Assembly: GCF_009862265.1 (NCBI RefSeq)
Contig: NZ_WWGX01000030.1
Span: 1-64,000, forward strand
DNA length: 64,000 nucleotides
Direction: 5' to 3'
Origin: Streptomyces sp. SID8352
GTDB taxonomy: Bacteria > Actinomycetota > Actinomycetes > Streptomycetales > Streptomycetaceae
The translations under genes were made by a program, and so were the position numbers. Each line of letters opens with the position of its first letter. The stretch's first letter is position 1. Under the pieces are notes generated by a model that ran no database searches, was not told the origin of the DNA, and was given only the letters and a program-made list of their open reading frames with translations. Below are positions 42,959-52,133 of the stretch, in pieces.

Positions 42959-44131
42959 ATGTCAGGTCGTGACCCGTTCTGTCAGCCCCGCCGCGCACGC
43001 CACGGGGCCGTCCTGACGCTGGTGTTCGCGGGTGTACTGGTCGCCGGGGCGGCCTCCGGGGCCTTCCCCCACGGCGACCGGAGGGCCGCCCGGGACACCG
43101 CCCGCTCCGCCGCCCCCGCCGGGCACCACGAGGACGTGGCGCGGGCCGCCGCCGAGGCCATGGCCGACGGCAAGTCCCCCCTGGAGGCCGCCGAGCGCGC
43201 CGTCAGCCGCAGCGGCGACCGCTGGGGCGCCGTCTACTCCCGGGGCGAGTACGAGGAGCTGGAGGACGCCCTCGACGGCCGCTACACCGGCGTGGGCCTG
43301 TCCGCGCGCCGCGAGCGGGACGGCCGGATCGCCATCTCCCGGGTCCGCGCCGGATCGCCCGCCGACGACGCCGGCATCCGCGCCGGCGACCGGCTGCGCA
43401 GCGTCGACGGCGAGCCCGCGGACGGCCGCCCCGTCACCGAGGTCGTGGCCGCCCTGCGCGGCGACGCCGCCGGGGCGGGCGCCGGGTCCCCCGTGCGGCT
43501 GGGCCTGGAACGCGGGGCGCGCTCCTGGACCGAGACCCTGCGCCGGGCCCGGCTCTCCACCGAGCCGGTGACCGTGGGCGCGCTCGCCGACGGGGTCACC
43601 GTGATCGAGGTCTCCTCCTTCAGCAAGGGCGTCGGCGACCAGCTCCGCACCGCCCTGACGAGGGTCCCGGCCGGCGCCGGGGTCGTGCTCGACCTGCGCG
43701 GCAACTCCGGGGGCCTGGTCGCCGAGGCGGTCACCGCCGCCTCCGTCTTCCTCAACGGGGGCCTCGTCGCCACCTACGACGTCGACGGGGAGCAGCGGGC
43801 CCTGCACGCCCGGCCCGGCGGCGACCTGACCCGGCCCCTGGTCGCCCTGGTCGACGGCGGCACCATGAGCGCCGCCGAGCTGCTCACCGGCGCCCTCCAG
43901 GACCGGGGGCGGGCGGTCGTCGTGGGCTCCCGCACCTTCGGCAAGGGCTCCGTCCAGATGCCCAGCAGGCTGCCCGGCGGCTCCGTCGCGGAGCTGACCG
44001 TCGGGCACTACCGCACCCCCTCCGGCCACTCCGTGGACGGCACCGGCATCGCCCCCGACCTGGAGACCGACCCCGCCGGACCGGCCGCCCTGGAGCGGGC
44101 GCGCGCCATCCTCAGCGGGCCGCGCGGCTGA
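42959..44131 (+). CDS. secreted C-terminal processing protease (S41 family) with PDZ domain
   Basis: Serine protease of the CtpA/tail-specific group, 390 residues. A signal anchor, LTLVFAGVLVAGAASGA, lies near the N-terminus. A PDZ domain at about 100-190 (GVGLSARRERDGRIAISRV, GIRAGDRLRSVDGEP) selects C-terminal tails. The catalytic Ser is in DGGTMSAAELLTGAL and the general-base Lys in RTFGKGSVQM. The ATG is 8 bases after TAGACT, a -10-like box, so a leaderless start is likely. This position between ftsEX and smpB is conserved in Streptomyces as I recall it; substrates are unknown. Confidence 0.9.
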   Translation: MSGRDPFCQPRRARHGAVLTLVFAGVLVAGAASGAFPHGDRRAARDTARSAAPAGHHEDVARAAAEAMADGKSPLEAAERAVSRSGDRWGAVYSRGEYEELEDALDGRYTGVGLSARRERDGRIAISRVRAGSPADDAGIRAGDRLRSVDGEPADGRPVTEVVAALRGDAAGAGAGSPVRLGLERGARSWTETLRRARLSTEPVTVGALADGVTVIEVSSFSKGVGDQLRTALTRVPAGAGVVLDLRGNSGGLVAEAVTAASVFLNGGLVATYDVDGEQRALHARPGGDLTRPLVALVDGGTMSAAELLTGALQDRGRAVVVGSRTFGKGSVQMPSRLPGGSVAELTVGHYRTPSGHSVDGTGIAPDLETDPAGPAALERARAILSGPRG

Positions 44132-44242
44132 GGACCGGTCCGTGCCCCGCGCCCGCCGGGGACGCGGCACCGCCCGGGAGGGCCGCACCCGCGCAAACGC
44201 CTTTCCCCCGGGCGCCCGCGTAGTGCCAAGATGGGCGGCACT

Positions 44243-44722
44243 ATGGCTAAGGAAAAAGGGCGCAAGCTGATCGCCCAGAACAAGAAGGCGCGGCACGACT
44301 ACCAGATCCTCGACACCTACGAGGCCGGACTGGTCCTCACCGGCACCGAGGTGAAGTCGCTGCGCCAGGGGCGGGCCTCGCTGGTCGACGGCTTCGTCCA
44401 GATGGACGGGCACGAGGCGTGGCTCTACAACGTGCACGTCCCCGAGTACAGCCAGGGCACCTGGACGAACCACAGCGCCCGCCGCAAGCGCAAGCTGCTG
44501 CTGCACCGCACCGAGATCGACAAACTGGAGTCGAAGTCCCAGGAGACCGGGCACACCATCGTGCCCCTCGCCCTGTACTTCAAGGACGGCCGGGCCAAGG
44601 TCGAGATCGCGCTGGCGCGCGGCAAGAAGGAGTACGACAAGCGGCAGACCCTCCGCGAGAAGCAGGACCGGCGCGAGGCCGAGCGGACCATCTCCGCGAT
44701 CCGCCGCAAGCAGCGGGCCTGA
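44243..44722 (+). CDS. smpB: SsrA-binding protein SmpB
   Basis: Partner of tmRNA in rescuing ribosomes stalled on broken messages. 159 residues with [31 protein letters not shown], the beta-barrel core, and a basic tail ([20 protein letters not shown]) that enters the empty mRNA channel. The ATG reading [12 protein letters not shown] is preferred to one four codons upstream. The ssrA gene lies 148 bases downstream on the same strand. Confidence 0.97.
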   Translation: MAKEKGRKLIAQNKKARHDYQILDTYEAGLVLTGTEVKSLRQGRASLVDGFVQMDGHEAWLYNVHVPEYSQGTWTNHSARRKRKLLLHRTEIDKLESKSQETGHTIVPLALYFKDGRAKVEIALARGKKEYDKRQTLREKQDRREAERTISAIRRKQRA

Positions 44723-44870
44723 CCGGCCCGCCGCGCCGCCGGGGGCGGTGGGCCACGGGGAATACGCTGGCATCGATGTGCGTTGTTCACGTACGATGGC
44801 ACTCGCACCTCGAAGCGGGTGCACACCCCTCCTCGGAGGGCCTCTTCGGAGGGTTTTGAAAAAACAACAT

Positions 44871-45267
44871 GGGGATGATCGGTTTCGACAGCGGCTGTCG
44901 AAGCAGGGGAAGCGTGTCGAGGAAGCGGCCATGATCTCGTAAACCACAGGCCGAAAACAATAATCGCCAACACCAAGCGCGATTCCTCCCAGCAGGCCTT
45001 CGCCCTCGCTGCCTGATCTCAGGTAGCAGAGCGAGCCTCCTATACAGGGAGTGTCAGCCCGGGGATGTTCCCGACCCGGATCCTGGCATCAGCTAGGGGA
45101 CTAAACCTTGATCCCGGTCACGGGGTGAAGAGGGAAACCAAACAGTGACTGGGCCCGTCGGAGACTTGTTCGCGTGATCTCCGGGGCCAAGAAAATCGCA
45201 GCGAACTGCACACGGAGAAGCCCTGGTTCCACATCGTTGGACGCGGGTTCGATTCCCGCCATCTCCA
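44871..45267 (+). ncRNA. ssrA: transfer-messenger RNA (tmRNA)
   Basis: About 397 bases. The 5' end GGGGATG pairs with CATCTCC at the 3' end to form the tRNA-like acceptor stem, and GGTTCGATTCC gives the T-loop. CCA is not encoded (the DNA reads ACAA after the stem). The tag frame, 44966-45016, encodes ANTKRDSSQQAFALAA and ends in TGA. The tag directs degradation of stalled products. Candidate -10 TACGAT lies at 44792, suggesting a precursor trimmed at the 5' end. Confidence 0.97.
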
Positions 45268-45280
45268 CAATTCCCATGTG

Positions 45281-45320
45281 GGCGAAGGCCCCGCCGCTCC
45301 AGCGCGGCGGGGCCTTCGCC
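45281..45320 (+). terminator. intrinsic terminator of ssrA
   Basis: Perfect 17-bp stem GGCGAAGGCCCCGCCGC/GCGGCGGGGCCTTCGCC with a 6-base loop, 13 bases after the mature tmRNA end. Confidence 0.9.
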
Positions 45321-46435
45321 ATGCCCGGCCCCGGCGCGGGGCCTCTTCGCCCGGCACCCCGCGGCCCCGGGCGCGGTGGTCGGTACGGGCGCCGGACGGG
45401 GCGCCCCCGGGCCGTTCGCCCACCTCCGCCGCGCCCCGCCCCTCTCCGTCGCGCCCCGCTCGCATTCACCGCGCCCCGCACGGGTCCGGACCCTCGTGCG
45501 TCCGGGTCGGTCGCCGTGCGGTGGCTCCGTCCTCGTGCGTCCGGGTCGGCCTCCGTGCCCCGCCCCCGTCGCCGGTGGTCGCGCACCCGGCGGCGGTGCC
45601 CCGATGGGGTGGGGCCGCGAGCGGCTGCCGAGGGGTGGAGCGCCGTCTTCGCTGCCCCGCGGTCCACGGCAGCGGCGCCACCGGTCCGGCCGTCCCGTAT
45701 GCGGCGCCCCGAGCGGCAGCCCCGCCGCGCGGAGGACGTCGCTCGAATACCGACGCCACCCCGAGGCCGTCATGCGGTGCCCGCGCTCCTCCGCGCACGC
45801 GACGGTGAGGACCGCGCCCGCCCCGGGCATCCGCTCGCCCCGGACATTCCACCCGCCTCCGAAGGCACCGCCGACGCGCCGGGTCGCCGGGTGCCCGCCG
45901 CGGGGTGGAAACGCGCCCGGTCCCGGGTGGCCGGGCCCGCGCACCACCTGTTCGGGGGACGGGGAATCACGGGGGCGTCATCCGTTCCGATGGCTTTGGG
46001 GGAGGGGGAGTGCCGGGGTTCACGAGGGGAGGGCGCGGTGCCCGGCCCTCGCCGTGCTGGACCTTTCGGCCATGCCGGGAACCATGGTGTGCCCACTTGT
46101 CGAACCGGTGCCGTTGTCGCCGGTATCACTTGTCCGGCGGGACGGTCTGGCGCGGCCCGCCCCGGATGCGCTCCGACGTGCGGCTTCCCAGGTCACGGCC
46201 GAAAACCGGTGGCTCACCCCGTCTTCGGGGGGATCACTTTCGGACATCGATCACCTGATCGCCTCCGCGCACAGGTGATCCACGGCGATCGGACGTTCTC
46301 TGCGTGCGCTACATTCATGGCCCGAGCGCGGTGTGGTACAGGGGGGCGCGAGAACCTGGTGGGGGCCGGTTCGACCGACGGATGCTCGGAGTCGTCCGTG
46401 CGTCCCGAACCGTCCCCTGGGGGGTGCGCGTAAGC
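45321..46435. other. 1.1-kb gene-free gap upstream of matA with a possible operator
   Basis: No convincing gene. At 45490-45550 is a direct repeat of CCTCGTGCGTCCGGGTCGG. From about 45950 the composition becomes less GC-rich, as in promoter regions. The inverted repeat GATCACCTG (46249-46257) and CAGGTGATC (46272-46280), spacer 14, lies about 30 bases upstream of TACATT (46310), a candidate -10 box for the mat operon; it could bind a regulator. The long leader from there to the matA start is about 110 bases. Confidence 0.5.
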
Positions 46436-48079
46436 GTGGAGAAATGGCAAGAAGACGACCAACCGGGGTGGCGTGACGCCGTACCCCCCGCCGGTGGTCT
46501 CCCGATGGCGCCCCCCGACGACGACTCCACCCGGGCCCTTCCGACCACCCACCCCTCGTCCGGCCCCGCGCACCCCTTCCCGGGTGCCGCGCACCCCTCA
46601 CCGGGAGACACGGACGGCGGCGTCGACTGGTTCGGCGCGGGCCGTCCGGCCGCCCGGCGCGGACCGGGCCCGACCGGAGCGGACGCCACCGGCCCCGGCA
46701 CGACCGGCGGCCGGGCGGAGCCCGGCCGGACGGACGGCGACGGCTGGAACGGCGCCCCCGTGGTCCGCCCGCAGTTCGGCCGGACCCCGGCCGGTGCCTC
46801 CGGCGCGCCCGCGGCCCCCGGCATCCCCGGCCCGTCCGGAATACGCCGCCCGGGGACCCCCGACGGGCCGTCCGGGGACCCCGGGACCTCCCACGACCCC
46901 GGCCTGTCCGGGATACCAGGCCCCGCGGGCCCTGCCGCCCCCGGCACGCGCGCCCCCGCCGCCCGCCCCGGCCGCTTCGCCCCGGGCACCGGCCGCCGCA
47001 GGGCCGCGGGCCCCGGCCGCCCCGCCCTCCGCACCGACCGCACGACCCCCTTCCCCCCGCAGGGCGGCACCGTCCCGTTCCCCCGCACGGCCCCCGAGGC
47101 CGTCCCGCCCCAGGCGGAGCCCACCTCCCTCCTGCCCCGGACCGGTCCCGACGACCGCTTCCCGAGGACCCCGGGACCGGGCGCGCCCACCACCGCCCTC
47201 CCCGCCGGCCACGACCCCGCCACCGGCGGCCCGGCCGGCCCCTGGGAGGGGACCCCGGCCCCGTTCGGCGCCCCGGAGCCCCTCGACGGCGACCCCGGCG
47301 ACCGGGACGGCGACACCGGGCAGACCCACGACCCGCACGAGGTGACGGTCCAGCTCGACGCGGTCCAGCTCCGCGGCGGGACGCTCCGCAAGGCCGGCCC
47401 GGCGCATGTCGCCGCGGTCCGCTCCGAGGCGTCCGACGGCCCCGTCTTCGTCGACGAGTCCGGCCGCCGGGGCCGCCACTTCCGCCGCCTCGGCATCGTC
47501 GTCGGCATCGCCTGCGCGGTCTACGCCGTCGTCATCGTCTCCACCCTGATGTCCGGCAACTCCGACGCGCCCTGGCTGCCCGTGCCCGGCCAGGAGCAGG
47601 GCCGTCCCGCCGGGGAGCTCGACACCACCCCGGGGCCCTCCGCCTCCGCGGAGCCCTCCGCCGACGGCAGCTCCGCACCACGGGCCACCCCCGCGGACGC
47701 CCCCGGGACCTCCGCCGCCCCCACCGGCGGGAGCCCGGCGCCCGCCCCCACCGGCGCCGTCCGGCCGCCCGGCACCGGCGCCACCACCGGACCCGGCCCG
47801 ACCGCCACCGGCGGCGCCGGCGGCGCCACCCGCCCCGGCGACGGCACCGCCCCGACCGCGCCGGACCCGACGGCCACGGCGACCCGGGCCCCCACCGTCC
47901 CGGACACCCCGACCTCACCGGGGGGCGGCGGCGACCCCACGGCCACCGCTCCGACCGCCCCCGCCGGCACCGGCGAGCCGGCGGACCCCACCCCCGACGG
48001 CGGCTCCTCCCCCCTCGCCGCGGCGGCGCCCGCGGGCCACCTCACCTCCTCGTCCCTGTCCCCGGAGAACATCCTCTGA
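46436..48079 (+). CDS. matA: MatA-like single-pass membrane protein of the mat operon
   Basis: A 547-residue bitopic protein. About 350 residues of Pro/Gly/Thr-rich, probably disordered sequence precede one helix (RLGIVVGIACAVYAVVIVSTL), leaving about 170 Pro/Thr/Ser-rich residues outside. No enzyme motif. The GTG start at VEKWQEDDQPGW follows a G-rich ribosome site; the stop overlaps the next start as TGATG. Next to a deacetylase-glycosyltransferase, downstream of smpB-ssrA, it corresponds to matA, which with matB is known in Streptomyces for producing poly-beta-1,6-N-acetylglucosamine and hyphal aggregation. Low complexity makes similarity hard to judge, so the symbol rests mainly on position. 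Confidence 0.75.
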   Translation: MEKWQEDDQPGWRDAVPPAGGLPMAPPDDDSTRALPTTHPSSGPAHPFPGAAHPSPGDTDGGVDWFGAGRPAARRGPGPTGADATGPGTTGGRAEPGRTDGDGWNGAPVVRPQFGRTPAGASGAPAAPGIPGPSGIRRPGTPDGPSGDPGTSHDPGLSGIPGPAGPAAPGTRAPAARPGRFAPGTGRRRAAGPGRPALRTDRTTPFPPQGGTVPFPRTAPEAVPPQAEPTSLLPRTGPDDRFPRTPGPGAPTTALPAGHDPATGGPAGPWEGTPAPFGAPEPLDGDPGDRDGDTGQTHDPHEVTVQLDAVQLRGGTLRKAGPAHVAAVRSEASDGPVFVDESGRRGRHFRRLGIVVGIACAVYAVVIVSTLMSGNSDAPWLPVPGQEQGRPAGELDTTPGPSASAEPSADGSSAPRATPADAPGTSAAPTGGSPAPAPTGAVRPPGTGATTGPGPTATGGAGGATRPGDGTAPTAPDPTATATRAPTVPDTPTSPGGGGDPTATAPTAPAGTGEPADPTPDGGSSPLAAAAPAGHLTSSSLSPENIL

Positions 48080-50277
48080 TGGCCACCCAGTCCCGCCGTC
48101 ACGGAGCCCCGAGAAAGGCCCGTGACGGCTCCCGGCGGCGCCTGCCCCTGCGGCTGCTGCTCCCGCTGCTGGTCCTCGTCGCCCTGGCCGCGATGCTCAT
48201 GCTGCGCGGCTACGTGCACAGCGAGATCCTGGCCGACCACCGGATCCGGGAGCCCGCGCCGACCACCGGGGTGCCGGAGCGGATCCTGGAGGGCGGCCCG
48301 GTCATCGACACCCGGGGAGGCCGGGCCGAGACCCTGCGCGTGCCCGACCGGCACATCGTCCTCACCTTCGACGACGGCCCCGACCCGACCTGGACGCCCA
48401 AGGTGCTGGACGTGCTGAAGAAGCACGACGCGCACGCGGTCTTCTTCGTCACCGGCACCATGACCTCCCGCTACCCGGACCTCGTCCGGCGCATGGTCGA
48501 CGAGGGCCACGAGGTGGGCCTGCACACCTTCAACCACCCGGACCTCTCCTTCCAGTCCGAGCGGCGCATCGACTGGGAGCTGTCCCAGAACCAGCTGGCG
48601 ATCTCCGGCGCGGCCGGCATCCGCACCTCCCTGTTCCGCCCGCCGTACTCCTCCTTCGCCGACGCCATGGACGACGAGTCCTGGCCCGTCACCGAGTACA
48701 TCGGCTCCCGCGGCTACATCACCGTCGTCAACGACACCGACAGCGAGGACTGGCAGAAGCCCGGCGTCGACGAGATCATCCGGCGCGCCACCCCGGAGCA
48801 CGGCAAGGGCGCCATCGTCCTCATGCACGACTCCGGCGGCGACCGCCACCAGACGGTGGCCGCCCTCGACCGGTTCCTGCCCGACATGAAGGAGAAGGGC
48901 TACGCGTTCGACAACCTCACCGAGGCCCTGGACGCCCCCAGCGCGATGAGCCCGGTCACCGGGTCCGCCCTGTGGAAGGCCAAGGCGTGGATCTTCCTGG
49001 TCCAGGCGTCGGAGATGCTCACCGACGGCCTGGTGGTGGGCCTCGCGGTGATCGGCACCCTGGTCATCAGCCGCTTCGTGCTGATGCTCCTGCTCTCCGG
49101 CGCGCACGCCCGCCGGGTCCGCCGACGGCGCTTCCGCTGGGGCCCGGCGGTCACCGAGCCGGTGACGGTGCTGGTACCGGCGTACAACGAGGCCAAGTGC
49201 ATCGAGAACACGGTGCGTTCGCTGATGGCCGGCGACCATCCGATCGAGGTCGTCGTCATCGACGACGGCTCCAGCGACGGCACCGCCCGCATCGTGGAGG
49301 CGATGGGCCTGCCCGACGTCCGGGTGGTCCGGCAGCTCAACGCGGGCAAGCCGGCCGCCCTCAACCGGGGCCTGGCGAACGCCCGGCACGACATCATCGT
49401 GATGATGGACGGCGACACGGTCTTCGAGCCGTCCACCGTCCGCGAGCTCGTCCAGCCCTTCGGCGACGCCCGGGTCGGCGCGGTCGCGGGCAACGCCAAG
49501 GTCGGCAACAAGGACAGCCTCATCGGCGCCTGGCAGCACATCGAGTACGTGATGGGCTTCAACCTGGACCGCCGCATGTACGACATCCTGGGCTGCATGC
49601 CGACCATCCCCGGCGCGGTCGGCGCCTTCCGCCGCTCCGCCCTGGAACCCATCGGCGGCATGAGCGACGACACCCTCGCCGAGGACACCGACGTCACCAT
49701 GGCGCTGCACCGCGCCGGGTGGCGGGTCGTCTACGCCGAGAACGCCCGCGCCTGGACCGAGGCGCCGGAGAGCGTGCAGCAGCTCTGGTCCCAGCGCTAC
49801 CGCTGGTCCTACGGCACCATGCAGGCCATCTGGAAGCACCGCCGGGCCGTCATCGAGAAGGGGCCCTCCGGCCGCTTCGGACGCGTCGGCCTCCCCTTCG
49901 TCTCCCTGTTCATGGTCCTGGCGCCCCTGCTGGCCCCCCTGATCGACGTCTTCCTGCTCTACGGCATCGTGTTCGGCCCGACCCAGAAGACGATCGTGGC
50001 CTGGCTGGGCGTCCTCGCCATCCAGGCGGTCTGCGCGGCCTACGCCTTCCGCCTCGACCGCGAGCGCATGACCCATCTGATCTCGCTGCCCCTCCAGCAG
50101 ATCCTCTACCGCCAGCTCATGTACGTCGTGCTGCTCCAGTCCTGGATCACCGCGCTCACCGGGGGCCGTCTGCGCTGGCAGAAGCTGCGCCGCACCGGTG
50201 TCGTGGAGGCCCCGGTGGCCGGCGCGGTGCCGCGCCGGCGGACGCACGGCGGCAATGATCGGAGGCCCGTGGCATGA
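48079..50277 (+). CDS. matB: MatB: polysaccharide deacetylase fused to a family 2 glycosyltransferase
   Basis: Bifunctional enzyme of 732 residues for an extracellular beta-linked amino-sugar polymer. After one N-terminal helix (LLLPLLVLVALAAMLML), residues 90-285 are a NodB deacetylase facing outward: TFDDGPDP (Asp pair), HTFNHP (metal His) and RPPYSSF. A helix near 315-340 crosses back, and residues 365-600 are a processive GT2 domain: DDGSSDGT, MMDGDTVFEP, EDTDV and QRYRW. Three or four C-terminal helices form the export channel region. This combines PgaB- and PgaC-like activities in one chain. The ATG overlaps the matA stop and the end overlaps the next start. Confidence 0.92.
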   Translation: MATQSRRHGAPRKARDGSRRRLPLRLLLPLLVLVALAAMLMLRGYVHSEILADHRIREPAPTTGVPERILEGGPVIDTRGGRAETLRVPDRHIVLTFDDGPDPTWTPKVLDVLKKHDAHAVFFVTGTMTSRYPDLVRRMVDEGHEVGLHTFNHPDLSFQSERRIDWELSQNQLAISGAAGIRTSLFRPPYSSFADAMDDESWPVTEYIGSRGYITVVNDTDSEDWQKPGVDEIIRRATPEHGKGAIVLMHDSGGDRHQTVAALDRFLPDMKEKGYAFDNLTEALDAPSAMSPVTGSALWKAKAWIFLVQASEMLTDGLVVGLAVIGTLVISRFVLMLLLSGAHARRVRRRRFRWGPAVTEPVTVLVPAYNEAKCIENTVRSLMAGDHPIEVVVIDDGSSDGTARIVEAMGLPDVRVVRQLNAGKPAALNRGLANARHDIIVMMDGDTVFEPSTVRELVQPFGDARVGAVAGNAKVGNKDSLIGAWQHIEYVMGFNLDRRMYDILGCMPTIPGAVGAFRRSALEPIGGMSDDTLAEDTDVTMALHRAGWRVVYAENARAWTEAPESVQQLWSQRYRWSYGTMQAIWKHRRAVIEKGPSGRFGRVGLPFVSLFMVLAPLLAPLIDVFLLYGIVFGPTQKTIVAWLGVLAIQAVCAAYAFRLDRERMTHLISLPLQQILYRQLMYVVLLQSWITALTGGRLRWQKLRRTGVVEAPVAGAVPRRRTHGGNDRRPVA

Positions 50278-52025
50278 CCCCCGGACATCCGGCCGGACCG
50301 GGGACGCCCCCGGAGCCGGCCGACCCCAGCGGCTCCCCGTACGGGGCCGCCCCCCACGGCGTCCCCCCGCAGGGCGGCCCCTACGGGTCCCCGCACCCGG
50401 ACGACTCCTACGGGTCCCCGCACCCGGACGACTCCTACGGGAACCGTTACCCCGGGGCCCCGTACGGGCAGCCCCGGCAGGACTCCCCCTACGGGACCCC
50501 CGGGCCGTACGACCCCTACGGGCAGCCGCGGCCGGCTGACCCGTACGGCACCCCCCGGGAGAGCGACCCGTACGGGCCGTGGCACCGGCCGGAGACCCCC
50601 GGCCGGCCGGGCGGACCGGACCCGTACGGGCGACCGGGCGCGCACGACCCGTACGCGCCCGCGCCCGGGGGCGGCCTCCACGGACCGCCGCGCCAGGACG
50701 GCCTGTACGGGAGCCCGGCGCCGGGCGCGGACCACCGCGTCCCCGGAGCCGACGACCCCCACGGCGTCCCGCGGCAGCGCACGGCCGTGTCCGCGCCGGC
50801 GGCCCCGCCCGCACCGGCCCGGCCCCCGGAGCCGGAGACCGCCGCGCCCGCCGCCCCCACGAAGCCGGGCCGCGACCGCTACCTCGACCTGCTGCGGTCC
50901 GTCGCCCTGGTCCGCGTCGTGGTCTACCACCTGTTCGGATGGGCCTGGCTGTCCGTGCTGTTCCCGTCCATGGGCGTGATGTTCGCGCTGGCGGGCTCCC
51001 TGATGGCGCGGTCCCTCAAGCGCCCGGCGCTCGGGGTCGTCCGGGGCCGCGTCCGACGGCTGCTGCCGCCGCTGTGGATCTTCAGCGCGGTGGTCGTGAC
51101 CATGATGTTCGCCAACGGCTGGAACGTCGTCGACGATCCGGACCACGGCGGCACCCTGGGCGTGGTCGGACTGCTCAACTACGTCTTCCCGCTCGGCGCC
51201 CCGCCCTTCCCCTGGAGCGTCGGCTCCCAGTCCGGGCTGCTGGAGCAGACCTGGGCGGTGCAGGCCGCCGGGCCGCTCTGGTACCTGCGCGCCTACCTGT
51301 GGTTCGTCTTCGCCTCCCCGCTGCTGCTGTGGCTGTTCCGCCGGGCGCCCTGGCCGACCCTGCTGGCCCCGCTGGGGCTCACCGCCGTCGTCGGCACCGG
51401 CCTGGTGACGATCCCCGGCGAGACCGGCAACGCCGTCACCGACTTCGCGGTCTACGGGAGCTGCTGGGTGCTCGGCTTCGCCCACAACGACGGCCTGCTG
51501 AAGCGGATCCCGCGGTACGCCGCCGTCTCCGGGGCGTCCCTCGTGATGGCCTTCGGCCTGTGGTGGGCCTCGGGCCACCTGGGCCCGGACGGCTGGGACC
51601 TCAACGACATCCCGCTCGCCCAGGCCGCCTGGTCGTTCGGCTTCGTGGTGATCCTGCTCCAGTACTCCCCGTCCTGGCGGGAGCTGCCGGGGCGCCTGGC
51701 GAGGTGGGACAGGCTGGTGACGCTCTCCAACAACCGCGCGGTCACCATCTACCTCTGGCACAACCTGCTGATCCTGGCCACCGTCCCCCTCATCGACCTC
51801 GCCTACGACCTGCCGTTCATGCAGAGCGACCGCGCGACCGCCGCCCTCGACGCGGCCTATCCGCTGTGGATGTTCGCCCTGGTCTGGCCGCTCATCGGCC
51901 TGATGATCGTCGCCGTCGGCTGGGTGGAGGACGTCGCGGCCAAGCGGCGCCCCCGGCTGTGGCCGAACGGCGCCGGGCGCGCGGCGGCGCGCCGGACCGC
52001 GTCCGGCGGGGGCCACCGGGGCTGA
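50274..52025 (+). CDS. membrane acyltransferase (acyltransferase family 3) of the mat operon
   Basis: Integral membrane O-acyltransferase, 583 residues. The first 200 are repeats around Pro-Tyr-Gly (SPHPDDSYGSPHPDDSYG and similar). The family 3 domain starts at RDRYLDLLRSVALVRVVVYHLF, with the conserved Arg and His, and continues through about ten helices to WPLIGLMIVAVGW. Translation is coupled to matB by an ATGA overlap, so it probably acetylates or otherwise acylates the MatB glucosamine polymer, as PNAG/cellulose systems often do. That role is inference. A strong terminator follows immediately. Confidence 0.88.
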   Translation: MTPGHPAGPGTPPEPADPSGSPYGAAPHGVPPQGGPYGSPHPDDSYGSPHPDDSYGNRYPGAPYGQPRQDSPYGTPGPYDPYGQPRPADPYGTPRESDPYGPWHRPETPGRPGGPDPYGRPGAHDPYAPAPGGGLHGPPRQDGLYGSPAPGADHRVPGADDPHGVPRQRTAVSAPAAPPAPARPPEPETAAPAAPTKPGRDRYLDLLRSVALVRVVVYHLFGWAWLSVLFPSMGVMFALAGSLMARSLKRPALGVVRGRVRRLLPPLWIFSAVVVTMMFANGWNVVDDPDHGGTLGVVGLLNYVFPLGAPPFPWSVGSQSGLLEQTWAVQAAGPLWYLRAYLWFVFASPLLLWLFRRAPWPTLLAPLGLTAVVGTGLVTIPGETGNAVTDFAVYGSCWVLGFAHNDGLLKRIPRYAAVSGASLVMAFGLWWASGHLGPDGWDLNDIPLAQAAWSFGFVVILLQYSPSWRELPGRLARWDRLVTLSNNRAVTIYLWHNLLILATVPLIDLAYDLPFMQSDRATAALDAAYPLWMFALVWPLIGLMIVAVGWVEDVAAKRRPRLWPNGAGRAAARRTASGGGHRG

Positions 52026-52026
52026 C

Positions 52027-52062
52027 GGTCCGGCCGCCGGGCGGTGTCCCGGCGGCCGGACC
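52027..52062 (+). terminator. terminator of the mat operon
   Basis: Perfect 15-bp stem GGTCCGGCCGCCGGG/CCCGGCGGCCGGACC with a 6-base loop, starting 2 bases after the acyltransferase stop. Confidence 0.85.
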
Positions 52063-52133
52063 GGCCCTGTCACCTTCCGTACGGGCGTGCGACACTGCCC
52101 CCGGCCGCCGGTGGAACAGGGGAGACGGGCGCG

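Noticed and set aside
45466..45852. Leftward 128-codon frame in the gap after ssrA
   Set aside because: No ribosome site, repeated Thr-His-Glu-type shadow peptides from a DNA direct repeat, no domain.
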